The notes: generated from the sequence alone by a model not told the origin. DNA of 14,713 nt from JALYNX01 sp035292605 (GCA_035292605.1 DATDPT010000040.1:1-14713), one strand, 5' to 3'. Shown: positions 1 through 8,578, counted from the first letter of the stretch. Translations and numbers: made by a program.

Positions 1-1484
1 GCGCCGCCTCGTGCCCCGAGCAGCGCCACCGTCACCAGAGCAGTGGGTGTGATGGGTGTCACCCGCCCGATCCGGTACATCACCTCGAAGGCGAGCTTCT
101 GGAGACCGATCGAAGCCTCGTCTTCGCCGTGGATCGAGGCCAGCCCGGCGGCGACCGACACCGGCTCGCCGAAGCGGATGTAGATGTCGCCATAACGCCG
201 CCGCAACGACTTGACAGCCCGGAAGAGCCATCCCAGCGACTCCTTCTGCTTCCCCTTGCCCTGGGCCTCGAGGGCATAGTCAGGCACGTCCTGGATCTGG
301 TCGTAGGCGATCGAAACCGGGATCAGCTTGATGTCGTCGGTCTTCCCCCGCCGCAAGGAATCGACGACATAACTGAGGAGACCGAAGTGGGGCGCTCCGA
401 GTCGCCCGGATCTGGAGCGGCCCCCCTCCAGGTACCACTCGAGTGGGAACCGTTTCTCGACCAGGTAGTCCAGATATCCCTTGAGGACTGTCTTGTACAA
501 CCGGTTGTCCTTGAAGCTCCTCCGGATGAAGAAGACCCCGGTGCGCCGCATCAAGGGCCCGATCGGGAAGAAGTTCATGTTGATCCCCCCGGCGGTGTGG
601 TTGGGTGGGAGGTCGTTCTCCCAGAGCATGAACTGGAGGCTGAGCCGATCGAGGTTGGATCGATGAGAGGGGAGGAAGATCACCGGGTGCTCCTGGCCCA
701 ACTCGGCCACCATTCGCACCTGGTCGACGTCGTAGCGGATTCCGCCGTACCCCTGGCTGTAGAGCTTGTGGATGCCGTTGGCGATCAAGTCGATCACATA
801 CGGCGAATGGGTCGCTGCGATCTCCCTCAGATATCGCTCGGCCTTGTTTCGTCCCGCCTCGATCTCGGTGTTGGCCTCCCGTGAGATCTGATCGATCGAG
901 TCCAGGAACTCCTTGCGTGAGAGGATGGCCTCGGGGACGAAACGAGGGATCTTGTAACGGTTGCCCCGGAGCTTTCGCTCCGACCGGTCGAGGACGTTCC
1001 AGGCCCGTCTCGTGACATAGCTGGCGAGAGGGTCGACCTGCCCCGATACCTCGAAGTCCGCCGCTACCTCGGAGGAGAAGGCGCCTTGGGCTGAGATGAG
1101 GCGGACCCGGTTCCTGCGAAGGTTGCGAATCCATCTGGCGCGGATGCCGCGAGGATCCCTGGGGTCGCCCGGGTGAAGGAAATCGGTCCAGCGCACGGAT
1201 CGGCGGCCCTGCTTCTTCTTGGGGGCCATCCAGACGACGCGGATCGGGATCAAGTACACGTCGTCCTCGGATCGCATCCGCCGGGTCAAGGATTCGTCGT
1301 CACCTCCCCACCCCCTCCGGGAGGAGGCGATCCTCACCGTGTCGACCCGCCGTCCCACCTCGCTGCGAAGCCATTGATCGAGCAACGCAGCCTCGTAGTC
1401 GGATGCGGCGTCGACGAGGTAGAGCACATTCGACCCGGAGGGACCGGTCAGAAGGTCATTCGTCCGGTTTGGCTTGGGGGACAC
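1..1484 (-). CDS. plsB: Glycerol-3-phosphate 1-O-acyltransferase, PlsB type (partial, C-terminus outside window)
   Basis: PlsB acylates position 1 of sn-glycerol-3-phosphate, the first step of membrane phospholipid synthesis, at the cytoplasmic membrane. About 494 residues are visible and the frame is open through base 1. The acyltransferase HX4D box is seen as LPSHRSNLDRL (His ~274, Asp ~279). The G3P-binding block WYLEGGRSRSGRLG follows at ~350-362, then a PVSIAYD-like block. The N-terminal part (LIPIRVVWMAPKKK, then a GDPRDPR stretch) resembles the long regulatory N-terminus of mycobacterial PlsB2-type enzymes rather than the short PlsC family. The start is GTG at 1484-1482: an in-frame TAG lies 9 nt upstream (1496-1494), so little choice remains. 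A TAGAGT -10 box ends 6 nt before the GTG, which suggests a leaderless mRNA. It is divergent from dtd with a 35-bp gap. The family call is firm. Substrate preference (acyl-CoA or acyl-ACP) cannot be read from the sequence. Confidence 0.9.
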   Translation of the reverse strand, partial: MSPKPNRTNDLLTGPSGSNVLYLVDAASDYEAALLDQWLRSEVGRRVDTVRIASSRRGWGGDDESLTRRMRSEDDVYLIPIRVVWMAPKKKQGRRSVRWTDFLHPGDPRDPRGIRARWIRNLRRNRVRLISAQGAFSSEVAADFEVSGQVDPLASYVTRRAWNVLDRSERKLRGNRYKIPRFVPEAILSRKEFLDSIDQISREANTEIEAGRNKAERYLREIAATHSPYVIDLIANGIHKLYSQGYGGIRYDVDQVRMVAELGQEHPVIFLPSHRSNLDRLSLQFMLWENDLPPNHTAGGINMNFFPIGPLMRRTGVFFIRRSFKDNRLYKTVLKGYLDYLVEKRFPLEWYLEGGRSRSGRLGAPHFGLLSYVVDSLRRGKTDDIKLIPVSIAYDQIQDVPDYALEAQGKGKQKESLGWLFRAVKSLRRRYGDIYIRFGEPVSVAAGLASIHGEDEASIGLQKLAFEVMYRIGRVTPITPTALVTVALLGARGG

Positions 1485-1490
1485 GGTCTC

Positions 1491-1496
1491 ACTCTA
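1491..1496 (-). promoter_or_regulatory. -10 box (TAGAGT) of plsB, leaderless
   Basis: TAGAGT on the minus strand is followed by 6 nt and then the GTG at 1484, so transcription would begin at the start codon itself. No TTGACA-like -35 is evident. There is no clear Shine-Dalgarno that would support a leadered start. Confidence 0.5.
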
Positions 1497-1505
1497 TTTC
1501 GGTGC

Positions 1506-1511
1506 CACAAT
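1506..1511 (+). promoter_or_regulatory. Possible -10 box (CACAAT) of dtd
   Basis: CACAAT lies 8 nt before the GTG at 1520 and predicts a leader of about 2 nt. It is weaker than the minus-strand TAGAGT box 9 bp away, and no -35 is seen. The whole divergent promoter must fit within 35 bp plus the first codons of each gene. Confidence 0.3.
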
Positions 1512-1519
1512 CCGGCTCC

Positions 1520-1975
1520 GTGAGGATCGTCCTGCAGCGGGTATCAGAAGCGGCCGTCACGGTAGAGGGCGAGCTGGTCGGCGCCATCGGGCCCGGTTTC
1601 CTGGTCCTGGTGGGGATCGAGCCGACAGACGATGTGGTCGACGTGGGAGTGGCTGCGGACAAGATCATCGGTCTCCGGCTGTTTGCCGACCAGGCGGGGC
1701 TGATGAACCGCTCCATTCTCGACACCGGAGGCGAGGCCCTCATCGTGAGCCAGTTCACGCTGCTGGCGGATGTCCGGCGCGGGCGTCGGCCGTCGTTCAC
1801 CGGCGCCGCGTCGCCGGACACGGCAGCACCCCTGGTTGAGGAACTGGCGCGGCGGCTGGGCGAAAGTGGGATCTCGACCCAAACCGGCAGGTTCGGGGCA
1901 AAGATGGCTGTCGCCTTGGTCAACGAGGGGCCGGTGACGCTGGTGCTCGAGATCAGAGGTGGGCGCGTGCTTTGA
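1520..1975 (+). CDS. dtd: D-aminoacyl-tRNA deacylase
   Basis: DTD hydrolyses D-amino acids (and mischarged glycine) from tRNA in the cytoplasm, recycling the tRNA and protecting translation. The product is 151 residues, the usual length for the family. It begins MRIVLQRVSEAAVTV, the typical DTD N-terminus. The two active-site signatures are intact: SQFTLLADVRRGRRPSF and the Gly-cisPro-type motif NEGPVT near the C-terminus. The frame stays open upstream to 1403, but that extension lies antisense to plsB and lacks family similarity, so the GTG at 1520 is chosen. The gene ends tail to tail with plsY, and the coding regions overlap by 23 bp (1953-1975). It is a single-gene transcript as far as can be seen. 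Confidence 0.95.
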   Translation: MRIVLQRVSEAAVTVEGELVGAIGPGFLVLVGIEPTDDVVDVGVAADKIIGLRLFADQAGLMNRSILDTGGEALIVSQFTLLADVRRGRRPSFTGAASPDTAAPLVEELARRLGESGISTQTGRFGAKMAVALVNEGPVTLVLEIRGGRVL

Positions 1976-2555
1976 GGCGGGCGACGGCGTCTGCCCAATG
2001 CCGTCGCCAGAGCACCAATGGGATCCCGACGCCGAGGACGGCAAGTGTCGTCACGTCCTCGACACCCCATCCGGTGCCGAGACCGGTCCACTCCCAGGTC
2101 AATGCCGCAACGAAGAGACAGGCCAGGGTGACCAGGGCTCCGATACCGGATGATCGGGTGGCGGCGGCGGCGATGGCGAGGATCACCAGCACCACAGGGA
2201 TCACGGTGGGCCATGCGGCGAGGAGAACCCCGAGTGTGATCCCCAGCCCTTTGCCACCCCGGAACGAATACCAGACATTGTGGACGTTTCCCGCCGCAGC
2301 CCCCACCCCGGCGCTCACTGCTCCGAGATCGCCGCCGAGAGTGAGCCCGACGGTTACCGCCAGCAGCCCCTTGCCTGCCTCCACCACGAGTACGACCAGG
2401 AAAAGGGTCAAGCCTCCCACGCGGCGGGCGTTGTTCGCCCCCGGGTTGCCGGACCCTGAGGTGCGAAGGTCGACTCCCCAGAGCCGGGCCAGCCCGTTGG
2501 CGGTGGGCAGCGATCCGATCAGATAGCCGAGGAGGGCGGCAGCCAAAGCCGTCAC
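1953..2555 (-). CDS. plsY: Acyl-phosphate:glycerol-3-phosphate acyltransferase PlsY
   Basis: PlsY is an integral membrane enzyme that transfers an acyl group from acyl-phosphate (made by PlsX) to sn-glycerol-3-phosphate, giving lysophosphatidic acid. The product is 200 residues, the family norm, with several hydrophobic segments separated by the signature loops. Motif 1 is GSGNPGANN (~34-42), motif 2 region VEAGKG (~58-63), and motif 3 GNVHNVWYSFRGGKG (~89-103). The GTG at 2555-2553 shares a GTGA with the adnB stop, a 4-bp overlap that favours translational coupling. The longer form, open to 2612, would add 19 non-hydrophobic residues inside adnB and is less likely. PlsX is not in the window. 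The gene is the last of the adnAB transcript, and its end overlaps the convergent dtd. Confidence 0.93.
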   Translation of the reverse strand: MTALAAALLGYLIGSLPTANGLARLWGVDLRTSGSGNPGANNARRVGGLTLFLVVLVVEAGKGLLAVTVGLTLGGDLGAVSAGVGAAAGNVHNVWYSFRGGKGLGITLGVLLAAWPTVIPVVLVILAIAAAATRSSGIGALVTLACLFVAALTWEWTGLGTGWGVEDVTTLAVLGVGIPLVLWRRHWADAVARLKARAHL

Positions 2556-5500
2556 TCGCCGACCCAGGCCCTTCCCGGCCCGCAAAACCGAAGGAAGTCG
2601 CACGACCGACACCAGTCACCGGGCGTCTCGACGAAGTTCTTCTCGTCGATCGACCGTGTGAGGGAGGCGATGTCCGATCTGGCCTGCCCGACCCAGTCGG
2701 AGTCGGCCTGGTAGGTGGTCTCGACGAGGCCACCACCGAGATAGGCGAAGGTCACGTCGAGCTCTTGAGGGGCGGGATGGCCGAAGTCGACGTCGGTCGC
2801 GGCCATCGCATAGGACTGGAGCTGCACGATCCGGGAGGGGTCCGTGCTGGGTCTCCCGCTCTTGAAGTCGACGACCTCCCAATGGTGACCGTCGATGTAC
2901 ACCGCATCGATCCGCCCCCGGATCCTGTAGCCGTCACCAACCAGCACCTCGAACGGCGCCTCGACCATCGCAGCCGGGCGCTCTGAGAACCTCGAGTTGC
3001 GAAATGCCTTGAAGCCACCGTCACCCGCCAACTCGTCAGGCACGTCGTAGAGATCCTCGGAGAGCTGCTCGAAGGGCACCTGGCCGCGTTGGTGCAATTC
3101 GATCCGCCGGTGCAGTTCGGTCCCCGCCGCGGCGGAAGGGCTCCGTCTTCGGGGCAGGATGTCGACCGCCGACCAATAGAACCGCTTGGGGCATTGGGCG
3201 TATGTCACCAAGCCGGTCACTGAGACCGTCCTTTGATCGGGTGAGGGCTGGAGGACCTGCTCGGTGGCCGCCAGATCGAACAAGGTGCCGATCAACTCGG
3301 TGACCCTCACCTCGTAGTCCGGGCCAACGCCGAGCTCGGTGGCGCGTCGACTCATCGCCTCGTGATCCGAGATCGCCGATCGCAGCCCTCCGTCCCAGCC
3401 TGTGTCGAAGATGGGATCCGGCGTCGGGCTCTCCGGCGCCCGGCGCAGCAAGGCTGGGCGCTCGGGCTGCGGCTCATGGCCGGCGGAGTGCGTGGCCGGA
3501 TGCGACTCGACGAGCTCGAAGAGGGCCGACGGCTTCTTGGCGTTGACGGCGGGCTCGGGGAGACCGTACCAATAGGCCCCTGTGACCATGAGCAGTGACC
3601 GGGCCCTGGTGGCTGCCACGTATGCGGTGCGCCACTCCTGTGTCTCGTTCCTCGCTTTCAGGTAATGGGTGCGCTCCGCCTCGTCATCGGGCATGTCGGC
3701 GAGGGCAGCGTCGATCCGGTATTGGACCGGCAGATATTCGGCGAATCGTGCCGGGTCCGGGTGTTGACGGGCCTTGCTCGGGAAGTTCTGGTCGGTAACC
3801 GCCGGAATGGCAACGACATCCCACTCCAGGCCCTTGGCTCGGTGGACAGTCACCAAGGTCACGGCGTCCTCGCCCGAGAGATGGGCCGAGTCGAGCTCCT
3901 CGGCGGGCTCGTCCTCCATTGCCTCCAGATAAGCGAGAAACGCCTCCAACGAGGGTCGACCGGTCAACGGGCTCCAATCTTCGGCGAGGTCGAGGAAGCG
4001 ATGGAGATTCAATCGGGCGGTCAACCTGGTGGTGGCAGGCAGGGCCTCGATGTCCTGCCAGGCCCGGGTCCGGTCCAGCACGAGACGGCAGATCTCCACC
4101 AGGCTCATCCCCTGGCTTTCGGTGAGCACTGTTCGGTACGCCGCGAGGAAGTGCTTGAGGGAGGCGCGGGCATCGTCTCGAATCCCGATGATCTGATCGA
4201 TCTCCTCGATTGCCTCGAGGAGGGTGACCGGGCTTTCCTCCTCGGAGTCTCGGATCGGCTCGGCGCCCGACACCCAACGGCTCAAGGGTGCGATGTCGGC
4301 CAGCCCGAGTCGATAACGGGAACCGAAGAGGATCTCGACCAGAGCGGCAGAGTCCTCCGGTCGCTCGATGACGGTCAGCCACGATCGAAGCTCGGCCACC
4401 TCGGGCACCGAAAGCAAGCCGCCCAGGTTGGCGACTTCCACTGGAATGCCGGTCCGGGCCATGGCGTCGACGACGACTGCGAAGTCCTTGTTCTTGCGGA
4501 AGAGGACCGCCATCTCGGAGAAAGGGACTCCCTCGTTGTGGAGCTCCTCGAGGCGCCGCGCGATCCAATCGGCCTCTCCGAGGGCATCTCCGGCCCAGTA
4601 GGTGATCACCTGCCCCTTCTTGTCGGGATCGTCTGATTGGAGCAGCTCGGCCTCCGGGTTGGCCTTGCGCCGAATTTCGTTGGCCACATCGAGGATCGTT
4701 TGTGCCGATCTTCGGTTGAGGGTGAGGCTCCGATCCCGGGCCGGGCTTCCGTCGGCGCCCCGGAAATGCAAAGGGAACAGCTCGAAGTTCTCGGACGATG
4801 CCCCACGCCACTCATAGATGGTCTGATCTTCGTCGCCGACCGCGATCACCGGGAAGCCCTCGCCGAAGATCGTTGTGAGCAACACCCTCTGTCCTGGGTT
4901 GGTGTCCTGGTACTCGTCGAGCACCACCACCTGGTACCGGTCCCTTATCTCGGCGGCCAGCCCGGGGTGGGAGCGGAGGATCCTGGTCGACAGGGTCACC
5001 AGGTCGCCGTAATCGACGACCCCGAGCCGGCGCTTGTCCTCGCCGTATCTCTGCAATGTCTCCAACATCTCGACCCGGCTGCCCCAGGTCTCGTCATCGG
5101 GGTGTTCCTGGCCGAGGAGGTCCTGCGGTTCCAGGAGATGGTCGCCGAGACGGTCACCGAGTCCCCTGATCCGGTCAAGGGTCATCCGATTGGTGATTTC
5201 GAGGTGTTGGTAGGTGGTGTGATGAAAAGTCTCGGACAGGATCTGTCTAGAGAAGGTGGGGGTTATCACCTTGACCCGGCTGTCGACACCGGCCAGGGCC
5301 CCGAACTCGGCTAGTACCTGGGCCGCAAAACCGTGATAGGTGTGAACCTCGACCTGTCCCCCCTCGTCCACCGCCCCGGCGATGGTCGACCGCACCCGAT
5401 CGGCCAGCTCGGAGGCGGCCTTGTTGGTGAAGGTGATGCCGAGGATGCGCTCGGGGTCCAGGGAGTGGTTGGCGATCAGGTTCGAGATCACCATCGCCAC

Positions 5501-5602
5501 TGTGGTGGTCTTGCCGGTCCCGGCCCCGGCCCGGATCCGGACGGTATCGAGGCCCAGGGTCAGGATCTCTGCCTGTTCTGGGCTCGGGGTCAACGGCCTC
5601 AT
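2552..5602 (-). CDS. adnB: ATP-dependent helicase-nuclease subunit, AdnB-like (UvrD motor plus RecB nuclease)
   Basis: This is the second subunit of an AdnAB-type machine, which unwinds and resects DNA ends at double-strand breaks. The product is 1016 residues. The SF1A motor has a Q motif Gln (PEQ, ~10), Walker A GAGTGKT (26-32), Walker B DEYQD (229-233), motif III GDEDQTIYEWRGA (~256-268), NRRS in motif IV, VHRAKGLEWD (586-595) and motif VI AYVAATRAR (660-668). The PD-(D/E)XK nuclease carries His 831, Asp 899 (GRIDAV), Asp 912/Lys 914 (VVDFKSG) and Gln in QLQSYA. Four cysteines (804, 998, 1001, 1007) form an AddB-type Fe-S staple pattern. The ATG at 5602 sits in an ATGA shared with the adnA stop. 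The frame runs open to 6094, but that part is antifamily sequence inside adnA. AdnB is assigned by order and by the GAGTGKT loop. Confidence 0.92.
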   Translation of the reverse strand: MRPLTPSPEQAEILTLGLDTVRIRAGAGTGKTTTVAMVISNLIANHSLDPERILGITFTNKAASELADRVRSTIAGAVDEGGQVEVHTYHGFAAQVLAEFGALAGVDSRVKVITPTFSRQILSETFHHTTYQHLEITNRMTLDRIRGLGDRLGDHLLEPQDLLGQEHPDDETWGSRVEMLETLQRYGEDKRRLGVVDYGDLVTLSTRILRSHPGLAAEIRDRYQVVVLDEYQDTNPGQRVLLTTIFGEGFPVIAVGDEDQTIYEWRGASSENFELFPLHFRGADGSPARDRSLTLNRRSAQTILDVANEIRRKANPEAELLQSDDPDKKGQVITYWAGDALGEADWIARRLEELHNEGVPFSEMAVLFRKNKDFAVVVDAMARTGIPVEVANLGGLLSVPEVAELRSWLTVIERPEDSAALVEILFGSRYRLGLADIAPLSRWVSGAEPIRDSEEESPVTLLEAIEEIDQIIGIRDDARASLKHFLAAYRTVLTESQGMSLVEICRLVLDRTRAWQDIEALPATTRLTARLNLHRFLDLAEDWSPLTGRPSLEAFLAYLEAMEDEPAEELDSAHLSGEDAVTLVTVHRAKGLEWDVVAIPAVTDQNFPSKARQHPDPARFAEYLPVQYRIDAALADMPDDEAERTHYLKARNETQEWRTAYVAATRARSLLMVTGAYWYGLPEPAVNAKKPSALFELVESHPATHSAGHEPQPERPALLRRAPESPTPDPIFDTGWDGGLRSAISDHEAMSRRATELGVGPDYEVRVTELIGTLFDLAATEQVLQPSPDQRTVSVTGLVTYAQCPKRFYWSAVDILPRRRSPSAAAGTELHRRIELHQRGQVPFEQLSEDLYDVPDELAGDGGFKAFRNSRFSERPAAMVEAPFEVLVGDGYRIRGRIDAVYIDGHHWEVVDFKSGRPSTDPSRIVQLQSYAMAATDVDFGHPAPQELDVTFAYLGGGLVETTYQADSDWVGQARSDIASLTRSIDEKNFVETPGDWCRSCDFLRFCGPGRAWVGE

Positions 5603-8562
5603 GGCAAGAACGCTCCCTGGCCTTCTGGCCACGCCGGGCACGACTTCTTGAAGACGCAGTTCTTGCAGCCGTCGCCGACTCGAGGCTCCCATTGCTCCGA
5701 GCGGATGGCGTTCGTGACCTCGATCATTGTCTCTTCGATTTCCGTCAACCGATCTAGGTCGAGGGGGCGGGTGGTGACCTTCACGGATTCGACTCTCGGG
5801 AACCACATCTCGGCACCGATCACCGGCTCTCCGAAGGACCGAGCGATGGCGGAGGCATAGAAGGCGAGCTGGATGGAGCTCTTGGCGTCCTCGATCGAGG
5901 TGGCGCTCTTCGATGTCTTGTAGTCGACGACCTTCAGGCCGTGTGGTGTCCGCTCGAGGCGGTCGACCAGGCCAATCCATGGGGTGCCGGCGATCACCGA
6001 CTCGACCCTCATCTCCAGCCCGACGGGCTCGCCTCCGGGGCTGGGCCATCGGGTGTAGAGCTTGGTGAGCGCGGTCTCCGCCTGTCTCAACCACGCCGCA
6101 TTCAATTCGGGGGTGCCGAAGTCGGCGTCCTCATCCCACACCCGGCGGAGGTGACCCAGCGCGTCCTCCAGGTCGGCATGGGTCTCTCCGGTGCCCACGA
6201 CCTCTGCTTCGGCCCTCTCCATGGCCGAATGGACCAGTGTGCCGAATCGGGCATATGGCGATCCGGCGTCGCCCAGTCGAAGTCTCCGTTCCAGGGCGTA
6301 GCGGCGGGGACAGGTGGCGTAGGCGTCAGCCTGGCTGGGGGATAGCCGAAGCTCGCCTCCGATGATCGGCTGATCTGGCCCGGGCTCTCTGACTCCGGCG
6401 AATGCCGATGCCTGCCACCAGCTCTCAGGTGGTGAGCCGAGGACACGGGCGGCAGCCAGGCGGTGGGCCGGCTTCTGCTCCGGGTCGAACAAGGTTCGGC
6501 GCATACTCACTTCGGCCTCGATCAAGGTCACCGGATCCCGGTCGTCGTCAGCGGGGCGCCCGAGATCGGAGAGGGAGTCGACCCCGGATGCGGCAACCAG
6601 AAACCGCGAAGGGCGATGCTCACCTTGGTCGACCCCGGCGCCGGTGGCTGTCCACACCACACGGAACCTGGCGCGGGTCATGGCGGTGTAGGCGAGGCGC
6701 ATCTCCTCCTGCACCTGGAACAGATGCTGAGCTGAGGCATCCGTCGTTCGCTCCGGTGACAACAACTCGGGCCGCAGCATGCGACGGCTCCGTCTCAGGT
6801 CGGGGAACACACCCTCGACGGCATTGGCTATGAAGACGACGTCGTACTCGAGCCCCTTCGACTGGTGGAGTGTGGTCAGTGTGACCCGATCCTCCTGAGG
6901 CCTGAAGACCAGGAGGGGCTCAGACTCGAAGCCCTCGTCCTGCGTCATCTCGAAGAAGCGGGAGAGAGTCACTTTCTCGTCTCGCTCCGCCTGGCGTGTG
7001 AGGACCTGGGCAAAAGCGGCGATGGCGAGACGCCACAGCCGACGATCCGGATCCGCCACCAGGCGCTCCACGCCCAGCAGGCGGTTCCATGCTTGCCAGA
7101 AACCGTCGGTGGCAGGTTTGGCCCCGGCCCACGTCGGGTCGGCGAGCAGCTCGGCGAGGTCGGTTCGACCAGGCAGTTCGATGGCGACCACTTCGGCCCA
7201 GGAGGCATCGGATCTCCGCCGTTGGCGCAGCAGCGCCCTTTCCTGACCCAACCCGAGCGATACCAGCGGTCCGAGCAGGATGCGGCGCATGGCCCGGTCG
7301 GCGTCGGCTCTCTCGCCTGGTGTTGCCTCCCGAGAATCCCCCTCCAGGACCGCGACCCGAGCCAGGTCGTCGAAGACCCGAACCGCCGGATGATCGACCA
7401 ACCGCGAATCCGGGGAATCATGGGGGATCGACCTCCGATCGAGGGCCCGGCTCAGCTCATTGATCAGCTCACGTTTGGAACGGACCAGCACCGCCACCGC
7501 CGAGGGCCTCGTACCCTCCACTCGGATCACTTGCTCGACTTCGCGGGCGATCCAATCGGCCTCTGCAGTCTCCTGGTCGAAGACATAGGCCTCGACCCGG
7601 CCCCGATGCTCCGCCGGCTGTACCGGCCCCGCCGATCCGGGCAATTCACCCGACGACACCACTCGCACCGCGGCTTCGAGGATCTCGGCCGGCACTCGAA
7701 GGCTCTGATCGAGGACGATGCGGGTCACGTCCTGGTATCGGTCCGCGAACTGCGCGATGTTCCTCAGCTCGGCCCCGCGAAACGAGTAAATCGATTGATA
7801 GGGGTCCCCGGCGACTGTGAGGTTGCCGTGACTCCTGGAAAGCAACCCCGCCAGCTCTGCCTGGGCCGATGACGTGTCCTGGTATTCGTCCACTATCACG
7901 TAACGAAACCCTGCGGCCAGGTCCTGACCCCGGGCGGTGGCCAGTAGCTCGACCGCCGAGACCAGCAGTGTGCCGTAATCGGTCCTTTCCAGCTTCTCGA
8001 GGGTTTCCCGATAGCGGCGGAACAGACCGGGGATCCCTCGCCAGTCGGCGCGCTCCTCGGCGCGTTGTTCCAGATCGGCGGGGGAGAGGAGTCGCTCCGA
8101 GCACCGAGTGAGGAAGTCGGCGATCTCGGATGCGAAGGCTCGGGTGTCGAGGATCCCGCGATACGTCAAAGGCCAGTGAGTCGGGTCCTCTTTCGCCAGA
8201 AGCCCTCCTACCAGCGTCACCTGCTCCGGCGGGGTCAGGGGGACCGGGCGCTCGCCTTCGTTCCCGGCCTCGAGGAATCTGAGCGCCAAGGAATGGAAGG
8301 TGGAGGCATCGACAGGCACCCCCGACCCACCGAGGGCGATCCCCACTCGTCGTCTCATGTCGCCGGCGGCGCGTCGCGAGAATGTGAGGAGGGAGATCTG
8401 ATCACGGCGGGCACGACCGCTGTTGACGATGTGCGCTGCCCGCTGGACCAGAAACTCGGTTTTGCCGGTTCCGGGGCCGGCGACGATCAGCTGGGCGCCA
8501 TCGGCATCCGCCACCACCGGATCCCAGGCTCCGGGATCGACCCGGATCTCCCTGACTGTCAC
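5599..8562 (-). CDS. adnA: ATP-dependent helicase-nuclease subunit, AdnA-like (UvrD motor plus RecB nuclease)
   Basis: This is the partner subunit of AdnB in a heterodimeric end-resection helicase-nuclease. With the GTG at 8562 it has 987 residues. The motor has Walker A GPGTGKT (~29-35), DEYQD (~225-229), GDPYQSIYSFRGA (~252), LHQSKGLEYD (~565-574) and AYTAMTRAR (~624-632). The Q-motif Gln is absent (DPGAWDPVV), and motif IV reads QSLR instead of NYR. The nuclease keeps His ~778, Asp ~867 (GLVDRLE), Asp ~880/Lys ~882 (VVDYKT) and Gln ~898. Cysteines ~751, 966, 969 and 975 fit an Fe-S staple. The start is uncertain: a TTG at 8637 would add 25 residues overlapping the small upstream ORF, and neither start has a clear Shine-Dalgarno. 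The last bases overlap adnB (ATGA). The known order in M. tuberculosis, with adnA upstream of adnB, matches. Confidence 0.9.
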   Translation of the reverse strand: MTVREIRVDPGAWDPVVADADGAQLIVAGPGTGKTEFLVQRAAHIVNSGRARRDQISLLTFSRRAAGDMRRRVGIALGGSGVPVDASTFHSLALRFLEAGNEGERPVPLTPPEQVTLVGGLLAKEDPTHWPLTYRGILDTRAFASEIADFLTRCSERLLSPADLEQRAEERADWRGIPGLFRRYRETLEKLERTDYGTLLVSAVELLATARGQDLAAGFRYVIVDEYQDTSSAQAELAGLLSRSHGNLTVAGDPYQSIYSFRGAELRNIAQFADRYQDVTRIVLDQSLRVPAEILEAAVRVVSSGELPGSAGPVQPAEHRGRVEAYVFDQETAEADWIAREVEQVIRVEGTRPSAVAVLVRSKRELINELSRALDRRSIPHDSPDSRLVDHPAVRVFDDLARVAVLEGDSREATPGERADADRAMRRILLGPLVSLGLGQERALLRQRRRSDASWAEVVAIELPGRTDLAELLADPTWAGAKPATDGFWQAWNRLLGVERLVADPDRRLWRLAIAAFAQVLTRQAERDEKVTLSRFFEMTQDEGFESEPLLVFRPQEDRVTLTTLHQSKGLEYDVVFIANAVEGVFPDLRRSRRMLRPELLSPERTTDASAQHLFQVQEEMRLAYTAMTRARFRVVWTATGAGVDQGEHRPSRFLVAASGVDSLSDLGRPADDDRDPVTLIEAEVSMRRTLFDPEQKPAHRLAAARVLGSPPESWWQASAFAGVREPGPDQPIIGGELRLSPSQADAYATCPRRYALERRLRLGDAGSPYARFGTLVHSAMERAEAEVVGTGETHADLEDALGHLRRVWDEDADFGTPELNAAWLRQAETALTKLYTRWPSPGGEPVGLEMRVESVIAGTPWIGLVDRLERTPHGLKVVDYKTSKSATSIEDAKSSIQLAFYASAIARSFGEPVIGAEMWFPRVESVKVTTRPLDLDRLTEIEETMIEVTNAIRSEQWEPRVGDGCKNCVFKKSCPAWPEGQGAFLP

Positions 8563-8578
8563 CTCGCGATCGTAGATA

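Noticed and set aside
129..884. 251-codon plus-strand ORF opposite plsB
   Set aside because: It covers the PlsB catalytic blocks on the other strand, and its composition is that of an antisense frame.
1403..1519. Upstream extension of dtd to 1403
   Set aside because: It is antisense to the plsB start and Arg/His-rich. The conserved DTD N-terminus begins at the GTG at 1520.
3665..4636. 323-codon plus-strand ORF opposite adnB
   Set aside because: It is a shadow of adnB, whose motor motifs are intact here.
5603..6094. N-terminal extension of the adnB frame to 6094 (1180 residues)
   Set aside because: The extra 164 residues lie inside adnA in another frame, are Arg/Pro-rich and lack family similarity. 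The ATG at 5602 in the ATGA overlap is followed at once by typical helicase sequence.
6865..7872. 335-codon plus-strand ORF opposite adnA
   Set aside because: It mirrors the adnA codons (GC-rich antisense open frame) and has no recognisable domain.
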